Source: Adineta ricciae (taxonomy: Eukaryota > Rotifera > Eurotatoria > Adinetida > Adinetidae). From it: a DNA stretch of 64,000 nt. Below the pieces are notes generated by a model. The model saw only the letters and a program-made list of their open reading frames with translations, was not told where the DNA came from and made no database searches. Shown one piece after another: positions 37,901-48,800 of this stretch; positions within the stretch are counted from its first letter, which is position 1; the number at the start of each line of letters is the position of its first letter. The position numbers and the translations under genes were made by a program. Location: positions 1-64,000 of the forward strand of contig CAJNOJ010000236.1 in NCBI GenBank assembly GCA_905250025.1, in the 5' to 3' direction.

Positions 37901-37981
37901 TGATGTCGGTAACTTGAGTGGCATTCTGCCAAAAGCAATATTTGACCATTTTGTTGTTTCGCCCATTTTCATTCCAACCAT
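31980..37981 (-). CDS. PPFIBP: liprin-beta scaffold (coiled coil + three SAM domains)
   Basis: Many short minus-strand exons. The 5' part is coiled coil, including LTEKLHRLENERSS and LQIQVLSEKLELQ (near 36730-36600) and LDTLEKERYELEDKVRRLQ (near 35700). A low-complexity linker follows, then KGLRSIFGK and FQRGGLRATT (33.8-33.5 kb), which are liprin-beta landmarks. SAM1 has WQTEQIVNWLYGIGLGQY and NPLHRKKLQL, SAM2 has WLDDIGLPQYKEYF and HHLSIKRAIQVLR, SAM3 has WSNHRVMEWLRSIDL and EYAPNLRGSGV, then KTLLRRHL. The last exon ends FYLYQKICMSD at TGA 31980-31982. Liprin-betas bind liprin-alphas and organise cortical and presynaptic scaffolds. The SAM series identifies beta rather than alpha. The start at 37981 is tentative: the first exon (MVGMKMGETTKWSN) does not join cleanly in phase to the next one I can see. 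Confidence 0.9.
36270..36276. repeat. start of short (GAC)n run within liprin-beta intron
   Basis: A GAC/ACG trinucleotide run of about six units spans roughly 36258-36277 in an intron of the liprin-beta gene. An AT dinucleotide run (about 36397-36410) lies nearby. They are ordinary microsatellites. Confidence 0.4.
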
Positions 37982-39029
37982 GATGAAAGATTAGTATAGG
38001 TTTCTAATCACTATTTGTCAAACGCGATTAAACCAGTCGATGATTAGAACATCATTGCATGTGATGAACGAAAAAGTGATCGTATATAAATATATCAAAT
38101 GGATGTTGTAATACACCTAGTTTGAAATCGATCTATCTTGATCGAGAACAAAAACTCATAGAAATGAATCTATTCAGTAAGTATAATGATAGTTAATGAT
38201 CGACATTCATATGTGGTCAAGTCATATGGACAATATCATCTCATACATTGAAATAGAGAGGGAAAGAAAGCAGACGAGACTGATGTTTTTTTACGTTTTT
38301 ATTGTGTTAATAATCTCGAATAGATATATTACAATTGATGTTGAAGATGCAAATGATTGAAAATATAATTTTGTTAACGAACGTGACTGTGTCCGTCTAG
38401 TTCGATCAAGTACAAAGAAACTAGTCGGCTTCCTATTGTATCAACTCATACAAACACTTCTCATTAGCTTTCGTCATTGTTCATGTGAATTCGCTCATAT
38501 CATAAATATACGTTTTGTGAACACGGGCACATATGGAGTTTTGATGTTTAATATATCTGTCGATAATACATTGCATCATGAACATAACAAGCTGGAGCTT
38601 ATTTGTTTTATATTGTTCGTATCTGCGCGCTTGATGATCGATCGATTTCGGTCGCAATGGACATTTTTATTCTTCTTCTTTTTACCCTCTCTCTTTTCCT
38701 CTTGCACAAAAAGCGAACGGACCAACATGCAAAAAATAGTTTATGCTTGTGTGTATGTTGAATAATGGGGTTTTAACAATAAAATAGGAGAAAAAGGTAA
38801 TAAAAGGCAAATGACGTTAACAACGGTAAAGTAGAAGAAAGAAAAACGAGAAAATTTTGATCTTTTCCTAAGTGTTTATGACCGGCTCTTGAAGAGTAGA
38901 GAAAAGAAAAAAAAAAGATGTTAATGAACATGAGAATGATTTCAGGCACTTATCCTCACACACACACGTATTCACGAAATGAATGTTTGAGATGAGATAT
39001 GAAAGAAGAAGAAACTGACGAGATATTAT
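37982..39029. other. 1-kb intergenic stretch
   Basis: Upstream of the tentative liprin-beta start and downstream of LSM12. If the liprin-beta 5' exon is wrong, its true first exon could lie here. The frame at 38436-38765 has no coding support. A short CA run is present near 38957-38966. Confidence 0.4.
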
Positions 39030-39970
39030 TCAACTTTTCGTTGCCGATTCAGTTCGTGTATTGGACTTGGAATCTGTGTTTGAAGGAACTTTTGATTGAT
39101 CTAACCAAAATTTTTCCACCTATAACAAAAAGAACTGGGCTTTCTATTTTGCTACCGAGAAAAGTTTACCAGTTTGATGATATGAGTTTTTGTATCATTG
39201 TCTCCTTTGGCTGATGCTTTTGAATTTGCTGCGTTCGTTGATTGAGTTGGAGCATCGATGGACACATTTTCCGCGCGATATGGATCAACGATTCGAACAG
39301 TATTGTTGATCAAAATATCATTATTTGACCAGCGAATCACTTGATTCATTCTAGAAATGAAATTTATCGAATAATTTCTTTGAAAAGTGAACTTTGTTTT
39401 GCTTTTACGTCTTTTTGATATCGCGGAAAAGTGCTTGACCAATTCGACTAGCTTTCAGATTAACAAACGAAGCTTCCTTTTTCTTTTCGTTTTCATTTTC
39501 TGTTTGACGCTTCTTCACCTAGAATGAAATAAACCAATCATGTTCAATAGAATCCAAACCCTAAGTCTAATTCTCTTGGACATACTTTGTTAATATCAAT
39601 TGGATAGAGTGGTTCGAGTGTTTCATCGTTGGACTCTTGCACAACAGTCCATTCTCGACAATGAATAAGGTTAATAACAGCAATAGATGTTAAACCTGGT
39701 TTTGAACCTTTCATATCTAAATCGAGCATCTTCTTCAATTTCTTTATTTGATTTTTCGTGATTTCACTTACGTAGTGTAACTAAATTCGATCCATTGTCA
39801 AAAGCCACCACTTTTCCCGTTCGAACAGTATCGAATATGGTTGTTAAGCGTACAGTACTGTTCACACGTAGATTATTCGGTGGCGGCGATGGTGTTGGTA
39901 TTGGACTTGAATGGTTACTATTGTCTCGTTTGACAGTTTGTGGATTTTCATGATGATCCATCAAACGCAT
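39030..39970 (-). CDS. LSM12: LSM12-like RNA-associated protein
   Basis: Five or so exons from MRLMDHHENPQT to the TGA at 39030-39032. The Lsm-like domain starts at NNLRVNSTVRLTTIF, with GKVVAFDNGSNLVTL, then ITSIAVINLIH-type strand residues (SIAVINLIHCREWTVVQ). The anticodon-binding-domain-like half follows: VKKRQTENENEKK, GQALF, VIRWSNNDILINNTVRIVDPY and DTKTHIIKLVEKFW. The last junction (IIKL joined to VEKFW across a 60-nt intron) restores the vertebrate LSM12 pattern ending in VEKHF. LSM12 links ataxin-2 to translation and clock regulation in flies and is a NAADP-binding calcium regulator in mammals. The N-terminus has a Pro/Ser-rich extension of about 30 residues. Confidence 0.85.
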
Positions 39971-40289
39971 TTCATTAAACTAAAAAGAAGCGAAAACTTT
40001 CTTGAAACATCAATACATTCGCAGGAGAAACGATCGTATTTTGTTGGTTTATTTATCATTTGTCTTTTGATCTGTCTATGAATATACAAAAAAAAAGAAG
40101 AGCTTCATTGGATAAAAAATGTCGATTAATTCAAATCTGAGATTAATACATAAGAAAAACATGCAAAATGTGATCTGACCTAAATGAAATGTGAAAATTC
40201 ATTGATTAAATGTGTCAACTAGTCAAACAAGGAAAACAAAACGAAGACTAGAAAAACGGTTAGGAAGAAAAGAAGTTAAAAGCATGATT
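39971..40289. other. short spacer between LSM12 and integrin beta
   Basis: About 320 bases between the LSM12 start codon and the integrin beta stop codon, same strand. It should carry the LSM12 promoter. No coding exon seen. Confidence 0.4.
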
Positions 40290-43200
40290 TCACTGATTGC
40301 TGTCGATGGCAGCAGCTACTTTGTAGCCGCGGTAAGTCGGATTCTGATATTTGACAGTTGCTTGTCGATAAAGCGGATTAACATCCTAGGAAAATGTTCG
40401 ATAGAATAACGATTTTCAACACAAGTGCTCTTACGGTTTCCCATTTAGCCTTTTCACGTTCTTGTTCAAATTTAGCAAATTCCCGTCGATCGTGTAAGGT
40501 TGCTAACATACGCCAAACCATCAAACAGAATAATCCAAATGCTAAGATGCTGGAGACAATGATAATGATCGTAGAACGAACAGATAAAATGCGTCGACAA
40601 TCTGCGAAAACGAAAAAAAGTTGAGAAATGGCAAGAGAAAGACGAATTTTACTTTTTGTTTTTTGAACTCGAAGAACTAGTTGATCTTTTTCAGTATGGT
40701 ATGTATAAAAGAAACGACATTGGTCTTGTTCATCATCGAATTGACATAAACGATGGTATCGATCTTCTGCAAGAAGAGAATATTTGATTGCAAAGAAGTG
40801 ATGAGCTAGGTCAATTACTTCGAGCGTCATCAATAATCTCAAAACGATATGGGCATTGTTCGCATTGCTCTTCCGACAAGGATCCACTGTGAAATACTTT
40901 ACAAAGAACGCAATCTTTCGTCGCTGTACATCGATGTTCACATGTCTAAAAAGCAATCATGAAAATTTTTATTTCTTTGATTGAAATGAAATCGATTAAG
41001 AGATTCCCAGATGAGAAATGTAATAAACGTAATTAAATGTATACAAGTCCTCAGAGAAATCACATCTTTTCCATGAAGAAAAGAAACTTTCAATGCTAGA
41101 ACTTGAAAATGAATAACTTACAGGACAATCTTCACAGGTAGGCCCAAGATAGCCCGAATCTTTGTGACATTTGCATCGACCACATTCACAAACACCTTGA
41201 TTGTTACAAATAGTCTAATAAAAGAAAATGAGTAGGAAAAGCGAAGAGTAAAATTGCAATTACATTATTCACGAGACAGCCATCTGTTTTTGTTGTGCAT
41301 GAACAGTCATCTCCTGTCCACTCTTCGCGACATTTACATCGTTTATCGCAACCACATAAGCCGTGTTCTGGCCCTAAATGGTTAAATAAACATAGCAAAG
41401 CCAATAGATCTATTTCCGCCACGTACCTGAGCAGACTAAATCATTTTTTCTAGGGCACGAAAAATCGTCACATTCACAATAATCTCCGTAGATACGTTGA
41501 CCCGGCTAGAATCACACATTATAGACTACCGATTCTGCATTTCTACATGACTTACTTCAATTGTCGCTGTTTCACATTTACACCTTCCACAAACGCATTG
41601 GCCTCTTCCCGAACAGATATCCGATGATCCTGGTCTAAAATTTCTTAGCTTTATCAAAGCCCCAAAACAGCTTAAATTGCAAGTCTTACTTTTTACATTG
41701 CTGAATTTTCGATTCAACTGTTGGCGAAGCTGTATCACATTCACATTCACGTCCATAGAAACCTTTCGCGCATGTACAAACACCACACTCATATGTGCCA
41801 TGATTCGAGCACTGAGGACTATTGACTTGACGCGGAAATTTCGAGCACGAACATGTACAATTCGTTTGAACTGTAATACGCATTTTATCATTCAATCCAT
41901 GAGTATAGATAGAGAATGTCGTCGGAGCACCATTGTTAACACATTTAGTGGCCAAAATTTCTACTTCGAAGTTGAGCTAAACGAAATGATGTTATCTTAA
42001 TATAGATTCATTGGAAAATACTTACGACACCGCCAACGTTAACCGTACATTCAGGTTTATCTCGTTTGTTTCTAGATACAACTCGTCAGTCAAAGTTTTC
42101 AAATTACATGTTAACTTACTCTTGACAATCAGGTGTAAACTTAACTGCCAAACCATCAGGCAAATCATTTGAAATCATCATCATCACGGACGAGGAGATT
42201 TTCTAAATAAAAAAAAAAGTCATTCTCAGTCGTGTTGAGCTTTTACCAGGTGAATCATACTCGATAATTTTGACTAATTAAATTCACGATATTACTCGAA
42301 TCTTGTTTTAGTTCACCGACTACAGCGCCATCGATCAATTCAGTCAATGTTTGGTACAATGCCAATTGAGATTGTGTTACCGCAAAGATAATATTCACAT
42401 TTTTTTCACTCAATTTCGCACTTATCTGACCAATAGATGGATAATCCTTGAAAACAACAATGTTATTTCAATCAACATTCGTTTTCATCATTTACTTGTT
42501 TATCACTATGAGTGTATTCATTGTTGGCCATATGACATTTACCATCATTAGGTTCAATTATACCAGCTAACTAAAAAACACAAAGATGACTTCGGAAATA
42601 GTCAAGTCTTGTCATATATGAATAGATCTCTTCTCGCGCGTAATTAATCTCTCTACAACTAAATCATAATGTTTTATTGCCCGAGGCGAATTACTAATTT
42701 GGTAATCTTTTCAGTACATCTGTTACATACTCTTCCGTCGCCGGCATAATGAAAACCAGCATCTGTTGAGAAAACAATTAATTTTCGGGAATCATTTCTC
42801 CAGCCAATCACATCCTTAAAGAGAAAAATCGTCAGTCAAATCCAAGAGCTTTCTGCTAGGACATACATCACAAACAATAGCTTGCATGATAGCATCTAAT
42901 CCACCTTCCGGTGCATCGATATTTCCCGACACTGGTGCTTCGCGTACTTGGTACTAAAATGAACAAACATGCATAAACTTCTCACCGATACATCAATCAA
43001 ATTCTTACTTCGAACTCAGCAACATTATCCGATAAACTCATATGATTTTTAAAACCATAAGCTTTTACACATGGTCCATTATAACTAGATGGACATGGAC
43101 GCTCAACGCTAGAATAAAAAAGATCTTTTAAAAAGATCGTTCTCCATAAAGAATAACATACGTGTTAGGTGCTGGTTGAACAAAGGGTGGAACATTCTTA

Positions 43201-43897
43201 TCAACAAATGAGCCAAAGCCCAATCGGAAATTTTTTGTAATCGATTGCATCTGTGTTGCTAATATTCGCCCTAGATAACTCAGTTTTTCTTTATCATCAA
43301 GCATAGAATGTGATAAGTCCATGAGAAAGTACAAATCTACTGGATAATCTTCCGCTTGACGAAATTTTATCGGAATTTTTTCCGAATCATCTAAATTACC
43401 AAATGGCATTCGTCGAGGAAAATCAATAAATTTTCTCTTACTAATTCGTAAAACAACATGGACAGCTTGAGGCGATAATTGAACAGCCTGTGATGTACTA
43501 TTAATCGCATTGGAAAGTGAATCATTTTGTAAGACATAATGGTAACTTTGAAATGAAATCAAATGATCCGAACACGTTAATTGTAGATTATCAATTGTAT
43601 CGCAGTGAAAAAAAGAACCATTACGCGATGACATATCCGTTGAATTCTAGAGAAAATACATTCCAACCGAATTTTTCTCGACATTTTCTTACCTGAGTAC
43701 ACCAAGCACATTGGTTTGATAAAGATAAACATGATGAACATGTTTCTTTTGAATTACATTGTTCTAAGTAACAAAAGAAGACTCTTTCAGGTGAAAAAAA
43801 TAACCGCAATCATTGTCTTTTTACCTAAACTAGTGATGACATGAATTACGAATAGAAATAAAATGATTAAATTGATTAAGGATGATTTGATCAGCAT
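40290..43897 (-). CDS. ITGB: integrin beta subunit
   Basis: A many-exon gene. It opens with a signal peptide ([20 protein letters not shown]), then the PSI domain ([23 protein letters not shown]). The beta-I domain has the MIDAS motif ([12 protein letters not shown]) followed by [15 protein letters not shown]. Four Cys-rich I-EGF units follow (for example [12 protein letters not shown] and [10 protein letters not shown]). The transmembrane helix is [20 protein letters not shown] and the tail starts [16 protein letters not shown]. The final exon supplies two talin/kindlin docking motifs, NPLY and NPTY, before the TGA at 40290-40292. It is a cell-surface adhesion receptor that must pair with an alpha chain not in this window. 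All hallmarks are intact. Introns are short, about 50-110 nt. Confidence 0.95.
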
Positions 43898-44423
43898 TGT
43901 TTCGTGGAACGAGAAAGGAAAAAATAGGACACGGAATCAAATTGTATCTAGGCGTTGTGATGGGAAGAACAACAAAAAAATGATACAGTACACAGATCGA
44001 TCGATGGAACGAAGGACCGACCACAGCAGCACAACTGACAAATCATCGAACAGTATATAGATGTCGTCGTTGATCTAAGAGATTTTCTTCTATTGCGATT
44101 CGTGTATCTCGAACTCTCTTCTGAATTCTGAGTTTCTGATCATGTATAATGGAAGTTGACGAAGTATAAATCGTTCCATGGTTGATTATTTAACTATCGC
44201 ATATCATCAGAGGCTTTTCCTCTAGTATTTGTTTTGTTTATCAGTGTTAATTTTATTTTCCGTGTTACCTTGATTATTCTTACAACACCGGACTCTTTTT
44301 TTCTTCGCGTTCTTTTTCATTTTGTACTACGATAAAGAAAAAAAAACAAGAAAAAACCTTGCTCGTTCTTGTATAAATATTTTTTTTGTGTTTCATTTCA
44401 TAATACATTCGTCTGAGAAGAAT
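43898..44423. other. divergent promoter region
   Basis: Between the divergent integrin beta and B-box/RS genes, so it should contain both promoters and 5' UTRs. A long frame reading through from 44322 is upstream of the preferred ATG at 44424 and looks like UTR. Confidence 0.45.
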
Positions 44424-45356
44424 ATGTCTTCGCTACTGTCTTTGCCATGTGTAGCTGATAAGTGCCAACTAGCATCTCTTGCACTCTGCCAATGCTGTAA
44501 AAAAGATTTGTGTATTGACCATCTGAATATACATGCCAATCAACGGAACGAAAAACTTTTGCCATTTGCTGATAAAATCAACGTTTTGTTGGAACGTTTC
44601 AGTAAATTTTACGATGATGACCAAAGTGGATTAAAACAATTGGAAGAATGGAAACGACAAGCGTATAAAGTCCTTGACAGTTTTTGTGAAAGAAAACGAC
44701 GAGATTTTCTGGGTGAAGCAACTGATAAGCAACGAGAGCAATTAAATGAGATGCATAATAAATTGAAAGAATTGATACGGACGAAGGGTGGTATACAGCA
44801 AGATTTCGATGAATTTTCTGAGAATATGTATATGATCGAACAGCATTTGGATAAACTGGAGCAAATTCAACTGACACTTCCGCCATTGACTATCGATGAT
44901 CAATGTATTCTTCGACCTGAAGTCTCGCCAAACGAATCATTGGAAAAACATTCAACAGTACAGGTTGAAAATACATCAATTGTGCAAGTGGATAAAATAG
45001 TAGCGAAAAAGGAATCGTCGGAGAAATCATCGAAAAAACGAAAGAAATCATCGCGACACTTGGACGATTCACCCGATAGATCTCCGCGCCGACGAAGTCG
45101 ATCACCACGTAGTCACAGTGATCGTTCTAGGCGAAGTAGGTATTTAACAACGCTTCTCAGACAGTTACAAACGAGTCTGTTTCTTTCAGGACATCATAGA
45201 GTATCCGATTCGGATACATCACAATCCTCGAACGATAAGTTCAATTGTAATGATTGTCGTGGTTGCCGTTTCTATCAAGACCGATTCGGGCCCGGTTTCA
45301 TGGATGCATTTGGTCCGTGTTCATGTGAGTGCCACAAGTGGGCCTATGATAATTAG
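44424..45356 (+). CDS. B-box-like zinc finger, coiled-coil and RS-domain protein
   Basis: Two exons (44424-45135, 45190-45356) give 292 aa. The N-terminus has a B-box-like zinc pattern: Cys-x4-Cys, then CQCC, CIDHLNIH. Residues about 50-160 are a predicted coiled coil (LKQLEEWKRQAYKVL, EQLNEMHNKLKEL, MIEQHLDKLEQI). A Lys/Ser-rich and then RS-type region follows (SPRRRSRSPRSHSDRSRR). The C-terminus has a second Cys/His cluster (CNDCRGC, CSCECHKW). An RS region usually means nuclear speckle or splicing contacts, whereas B-box plus coiled coil recalls TRIM proteins, so the combination is odd. The 54-nt intron is stop-free and in frame. Retention would insert 18 residues into the RS region. I start at 44424 rather than upstream because the zinc motif begins there. 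AATAAA at 45481 is a likely poly(A) signal. Function unknown. Confidence 0.75.
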   Translation: MSSLLSLPCVADKCQLASLALCQCCKKDLCIDHLNIHANQRNEKLLPFADKINVLLERFSKFYDDDQSGLKQLEEWKRQAYKVLDSFCERKRRDFLGEATDKQREQLNEMHNKLKELIRTKGGIQQDFDEFSENMYMIEQHLDKLEQIQLTLPPLTIDDQCILRPEVSPNESLEKHSTVQVENTSIVQVDKIVAKKESSEKSSKKRKKSSRHLDDSPDRSPRRRSRSPRSHSDRSRRSRYLTTLLRQLQTSLFLSGHHRVSDSDTSQSSNDKFNCNDCRGCRFYQDRFGPGFMDAFGPCSCECHKWAYDN

Positions 45357-46383
45357 ACAGATTTTGTACCGCAAAATTTTCTGTGATTCTCTGTGTTTTT
45401 TTTAAAAATATAGTTGATGAATTTTTTTCTACACGAATGCCACGCATAGAGTATCGATTTTGATAATCTCGATTTTTATTAATAAAATATTATGAACACT
45501 GAACTCATGCGTCTGTTGATGATGATTCATTTTTAATTTCGATATTCTATGCACGTGCAGCATTATCCTTGTGGGAGAAAACAACAGAAATGGCATCAGA
45601 GTGAAACCTTCGAATGTTCAACTGAGGAACAATCTTGTTTGCGACCAGATTGAATTCTCGTCGAGTTTCGGAAAAAATTCCTTTGATAAAATCGAAAAAA
45701 GATATTCTCTATTTCCAATTATTTCCAGTTCATTCAAACATCCAAAAAATATTCATCGATAGAAACTATTGGATATTTTACTTTATCTGATTGTCATTAT
45801 GTGTTCATTTAAAGATATATGATACGTGAATGCATTCATCATTGTACCTATATATTTATTTCATCTAGGTGCTTGTTGTTTGATTTATTTAAATAAGATT
45901 TTCTATATTGCTCAAATTAGAATCAAACGAACACAAACTACTCCCAAATAATGAATTTTATTTAAGAGATATTTCTCTAACGATAAGTCTGAGGTTCTGT
46001 CTCATTAGAAGTGATCAATGTTTAGTTGAGTATGTAAACGAAATTTCATCGCTAAACGTTTTAATTATTGTATTAAATCAAGATTAAGTTTATTTTATCG
46101 AGAAGAACGATTAAATCTAAGAATATCTTTTGTCGTTGATTGTATTACTATACATAGAACGAAAAAAAGAAATCAATTAACAACCAGAATGGAATTTTAT
46201 CAACAACGGTAACCGACTGGTTTCTGTAAATAAAAAATGGAACTGAATATATTCTCTTTCTCGTAGAGAAGAGTCTTAAAAACATAAATTGTTTGCTTGC
46301 TTGCATGCCCACTGGGTCAAAAAAACATCGAAAATCGATATTTTAGGAAAAGACATTTTCAGAGGTATTTCGATGCAAAAACT
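45357..46383. other. 1-kb AT-rich intergenic stretch
   Basis: Carries the 3' UTR of the preceding gene and then AT-rich DNA with no coding exon. It leads into a transposon-derived patch. Confidence 0.4.
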
Positions 46384-46519
46384 TCGAATCCGATGTTAGT
46401 TTTCACCAATTAGTAGCTGCTACTAACTTACTGGTAAATTACTAGTAAAATTACTATTATCAATAGAACTTGACCAAACGGATTTCGGAGTCGAGGAACT
46501 CGAATCTGATGTTAGTTTT
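46384..46519. repeat. direct repeat flanking a palindrome
   Basis: TCGAATC, C or T, GATGTTAGTTTT occurs at 46384-46403 and again at 46500-46519 with a single mismatch in 20 positions. Between the copies lies a perfect palindrome, TAGTAGCTGCTACTA (46411-46425), and then more TACTAGTAA-type sequence. It sits about 160 bases before a transposon-like helicase fragment and may be part of that element or of a separate short non-autonomous element. Confidence 0.5.
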
Positions 46520-46683
46520 GTTAAACAAAGGGTATCGATTTTCTAAAAAAATATATAACCATACCGTGCCGGCTATAGTCAAGCATATTAGTATGATAAA
46601 TAAAACATTGTGTTCAATGTCTAGTGACGTAATAATTAATAACTGATCTTCATAAACGCTCTTTGAAGCAATCCCATATACCT

Positions 46684-47227
46684 GACAACAATACTGAACT
46701 TCTTCCCGGTCTTTTACCTTTAGTACCAAACATGCCTGTGCTTCTCACCGATAATATTGCCTGTGAACTAGGGCTTTCAAATGGTAGTCAAGGAATATTT
46801 CGAAAGCCCACATATGATGATCAGGAGGGTCCGAGCGATTTAAAGATAAAAAGCGAAATACTTTCCTCAAGTACAATCTACATACGAAAACCAAACATCG
46901 AGTGTAAAATGGGAGAAAACTTCCACAAGTCACGCGAACCCAAGCACCAATTGTACCTGCCTTCGCAATAATTACATATAAAGCGCAAGGATTCGCAATG
47001 AACAAATTTGTAGCCGATCGTCAAGTTCCACTTCAGACATTGCAAGTAGCGTCAGTATATGTACCACTCCGTAGAGTGAAGAGAGCGGAAGATATAGTCA
47101 TTCTTCGACCTTTTGATATGAATGTTCTACAAGTTCGATCCTCTCTTGTTCAAGACGCTGAACTGAAACGCCTAGATGAACTTTACAAAAAGACAAAGCG
47201 AGAATGTGCCTCTTTCATTTTGTAAAT
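46684..47227 (+). mobile_element. Helitron-type (PIF1-like) helicase C-terminal fragment
   Basis: Two adjoining plus-strand frames encode the C-terminal part of a PIF1-family helicase as carried by Helitron rolling-circle transposons. The first has LLPLVPNMPVLLTDNIACEL, then GLSNGSQGIF and YDDQEG. A frame change near 46920 leads to the second: VPAFAIITYKAQGFAM (a helicase motif region), then QVASVYVPLRRVKRAEDIVI and DAELKRLDELYKKTK, ending at the TAA near 47225. Upstream helicase motifs I-III and any Rep domain are missing. It is therefore a truncated, frame-broken relic. A domesticated or cellular PIF1 helicase is less likely given the break and lack of neighbouring exons. Confidence 0.65.
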
Positions 47228-47627
47228 ATGTGTAAATCCATACTTTGCTAAGAAGTCTAGTGTTATTGTAGGCATATAAAACGTAACATTATTTGAAATT
47301 AACTTAAAATAACTATTTTCAAATGTTCATTTCCTTTACCTCTATTCACACTTATATTAATTACTATATAATTGTTTGTTTTCTGTCATTGTATCAGATA
47401 TTGACTATCGTATTTTCGTTGTTTCGTTTTTTGATGTAATCATCCATAATCTTTCTAATTGTATTGGTATTTCTTGAAAATATCGAATCTATGCTCGAAA
47501 TAAACTTATATACACCATAATGCATTAAAAATATAGCATCCGCAAGCGATATTTCTACGAGAAAGATCTAAGCGAGTCTGCCGCGACGAACGTTACTTGT
47601 ACGTATTGGCCAGGAAATATATGTTAC
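47228..47627. other. AT-rich spacer
   Basis: Follows the helicase relic. No termini of the element could be identified, and there is no coding exon. Confidence 0.35.
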
Positions 47628-48047
47628 TCACAAAATCTTGCGAGTTTTGTTAACGAAATGACTAGATTGTCTCGATCTATATTTTCCCATTAAACGATTG
47701 CCATGTTTATTACGCAAGTACACCATCAGCCCATATAGAAGTTCTTCGTGACTCTTGAAACTATGCATTAACAGAATTTTAGTTTTTGCAGTGTCAACTA
47801 AAAGTAAAAAATATACAGGATTGTACTTGATTTTATCACACAACATTTTACTTGCTTGAATACCACAATATTTCATGAGAAACTGATCTATTTGTATTGT
47901 TGTAATTGTATCATGCTCAAGTTGTTCTTGGTCATTTAGTTCTTTGACTAATGTCGACGACCATTGATTGTATACACTACTAGAAAAGGTTGCGTCATCC
48001 AAAGAAAAGAATAAGTATGTTCTCTGAAGTAGTATACATTGTACCAT
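47628..48047 (-). CDS. unrecognised 139-aa coding region, perhaps a last exon
   Basis: The frame has a natural protein texture: YNQWSSTLVKELNDQEQ, TTIQIDQFLMKYCGIQA, YNPVYFLLLVDTAKTKILLM, ending in a basic tail (RQSSHFVNKTRKIL). I do not recognise the family. An AG acceptor after ACTACTTC near 48025 could make this a 3' exon rather than a complete gene, in which case the ATG at 48047 is not the true start. It may belong with the coding region just upstream on the same strand, but I found no phase-correct junction. Confidence 0.4.
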   Translation of the reverse strand: MVQCILLQRTYLFFSLDDATFSSSVYNQWSSTLVKELNDQEQLEHDTITTIQIDQFLMKYCGIQASKMLCDKIKYNPVYFLLLVDTAKTKILLMHSFKSHEELLYGLMVYLRNKHGNRLMGKYRSRQSSHFVNKTRKIL

Positions 48048-48228
48048 ACTTCTAGTTGATTCGTTCTTATGACTGATCTAAGCAGACAAAGAACATGAGC
48101 ATATCAACTGCATCTATTGTACGTTTCATTCACCTTTTATCTAACGTTTGATCTTTTTCGTTTTGATGCTTGATCAGCTGCACTTGATGATGGGGACAAA
48201 TTGTTTTCATCATCTACCTAGGTCATCG

Positions 48229-48720
48229 CGGCCTGGTCGGTTCCAACCGGAATTCGATCGGAATCAACAAAAAGTGTACCGGCATCGGCTCAGATATCGA
48301 AGAATCCAGTCGCCGGAACGATCGACCTGGATAAAAAGAATTCATTATAGATTAAATTCATTCAACTGATTATGGTCTTATTTACCTGTAGTAAATGGTC
48401 GCTTTCCAGTACATATTCGAGTTTGAATTTCTTTCATTTGTTTGCTCAGTTGTTCAATATTGACTTGAACAATTTTACGAACATCATTCGTTCCATCTTC
48501 AAAGACATAACGTTGAGTTTCCAAACTTAAGAGTTCTCTACTGGATTGAATTTCTGATAGAACTGACAATTTAATAAAAAATTGAGCTGCATTTATGTCG
48601 AGTTCACCACAAAGGCGAGCTATATTTGGTCCGTAGGTCTGCTGTAATAATTTCAGGAATTGTGAACGACAATCTGCTTTGTAAATATTGCATAAAATGG
48701 ATTTAGGTTTTTTCTAGAAA
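48229..48720 (-). CDS. unrecognised two-exon coding region, 5' end not found
   Basis: Minus-strand exon from about 48720 to 48392 reads KKPKSILCNIYKADC, FLKLLQQTYGPNIARLCGEL, DINAAQFFIKLSVLSEIQ, and a helical QVNIEQLSKQMKEIQTR stretch. It joins across an intron (GTAAAT...CCAG) to a second exon with RSFRRLDSSISEPMPVHFLL, ending at a TGA near 48229. The helical texture is convincing, but no known domain stands out. The start is unresolved: a short candidate first exon (MGYPENAT) near 48800 does not join in phase with the acceptor I can see. It lies between transposon relics, so it may itself be accessory. Confidence 0.4.
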
Positions 48721-48800
48721 ACAACGAGATTATGTATACACATTTGAATATTAGATGTCATCGAGACATTACCTACGTTGCATTTTCAGGATAGCCCATC

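Noticed and set aside
46460-47005. Minus-strand frames over the helicase relic
   Set aside because: They are antisense of a recognisable plus-strand helicase segment.
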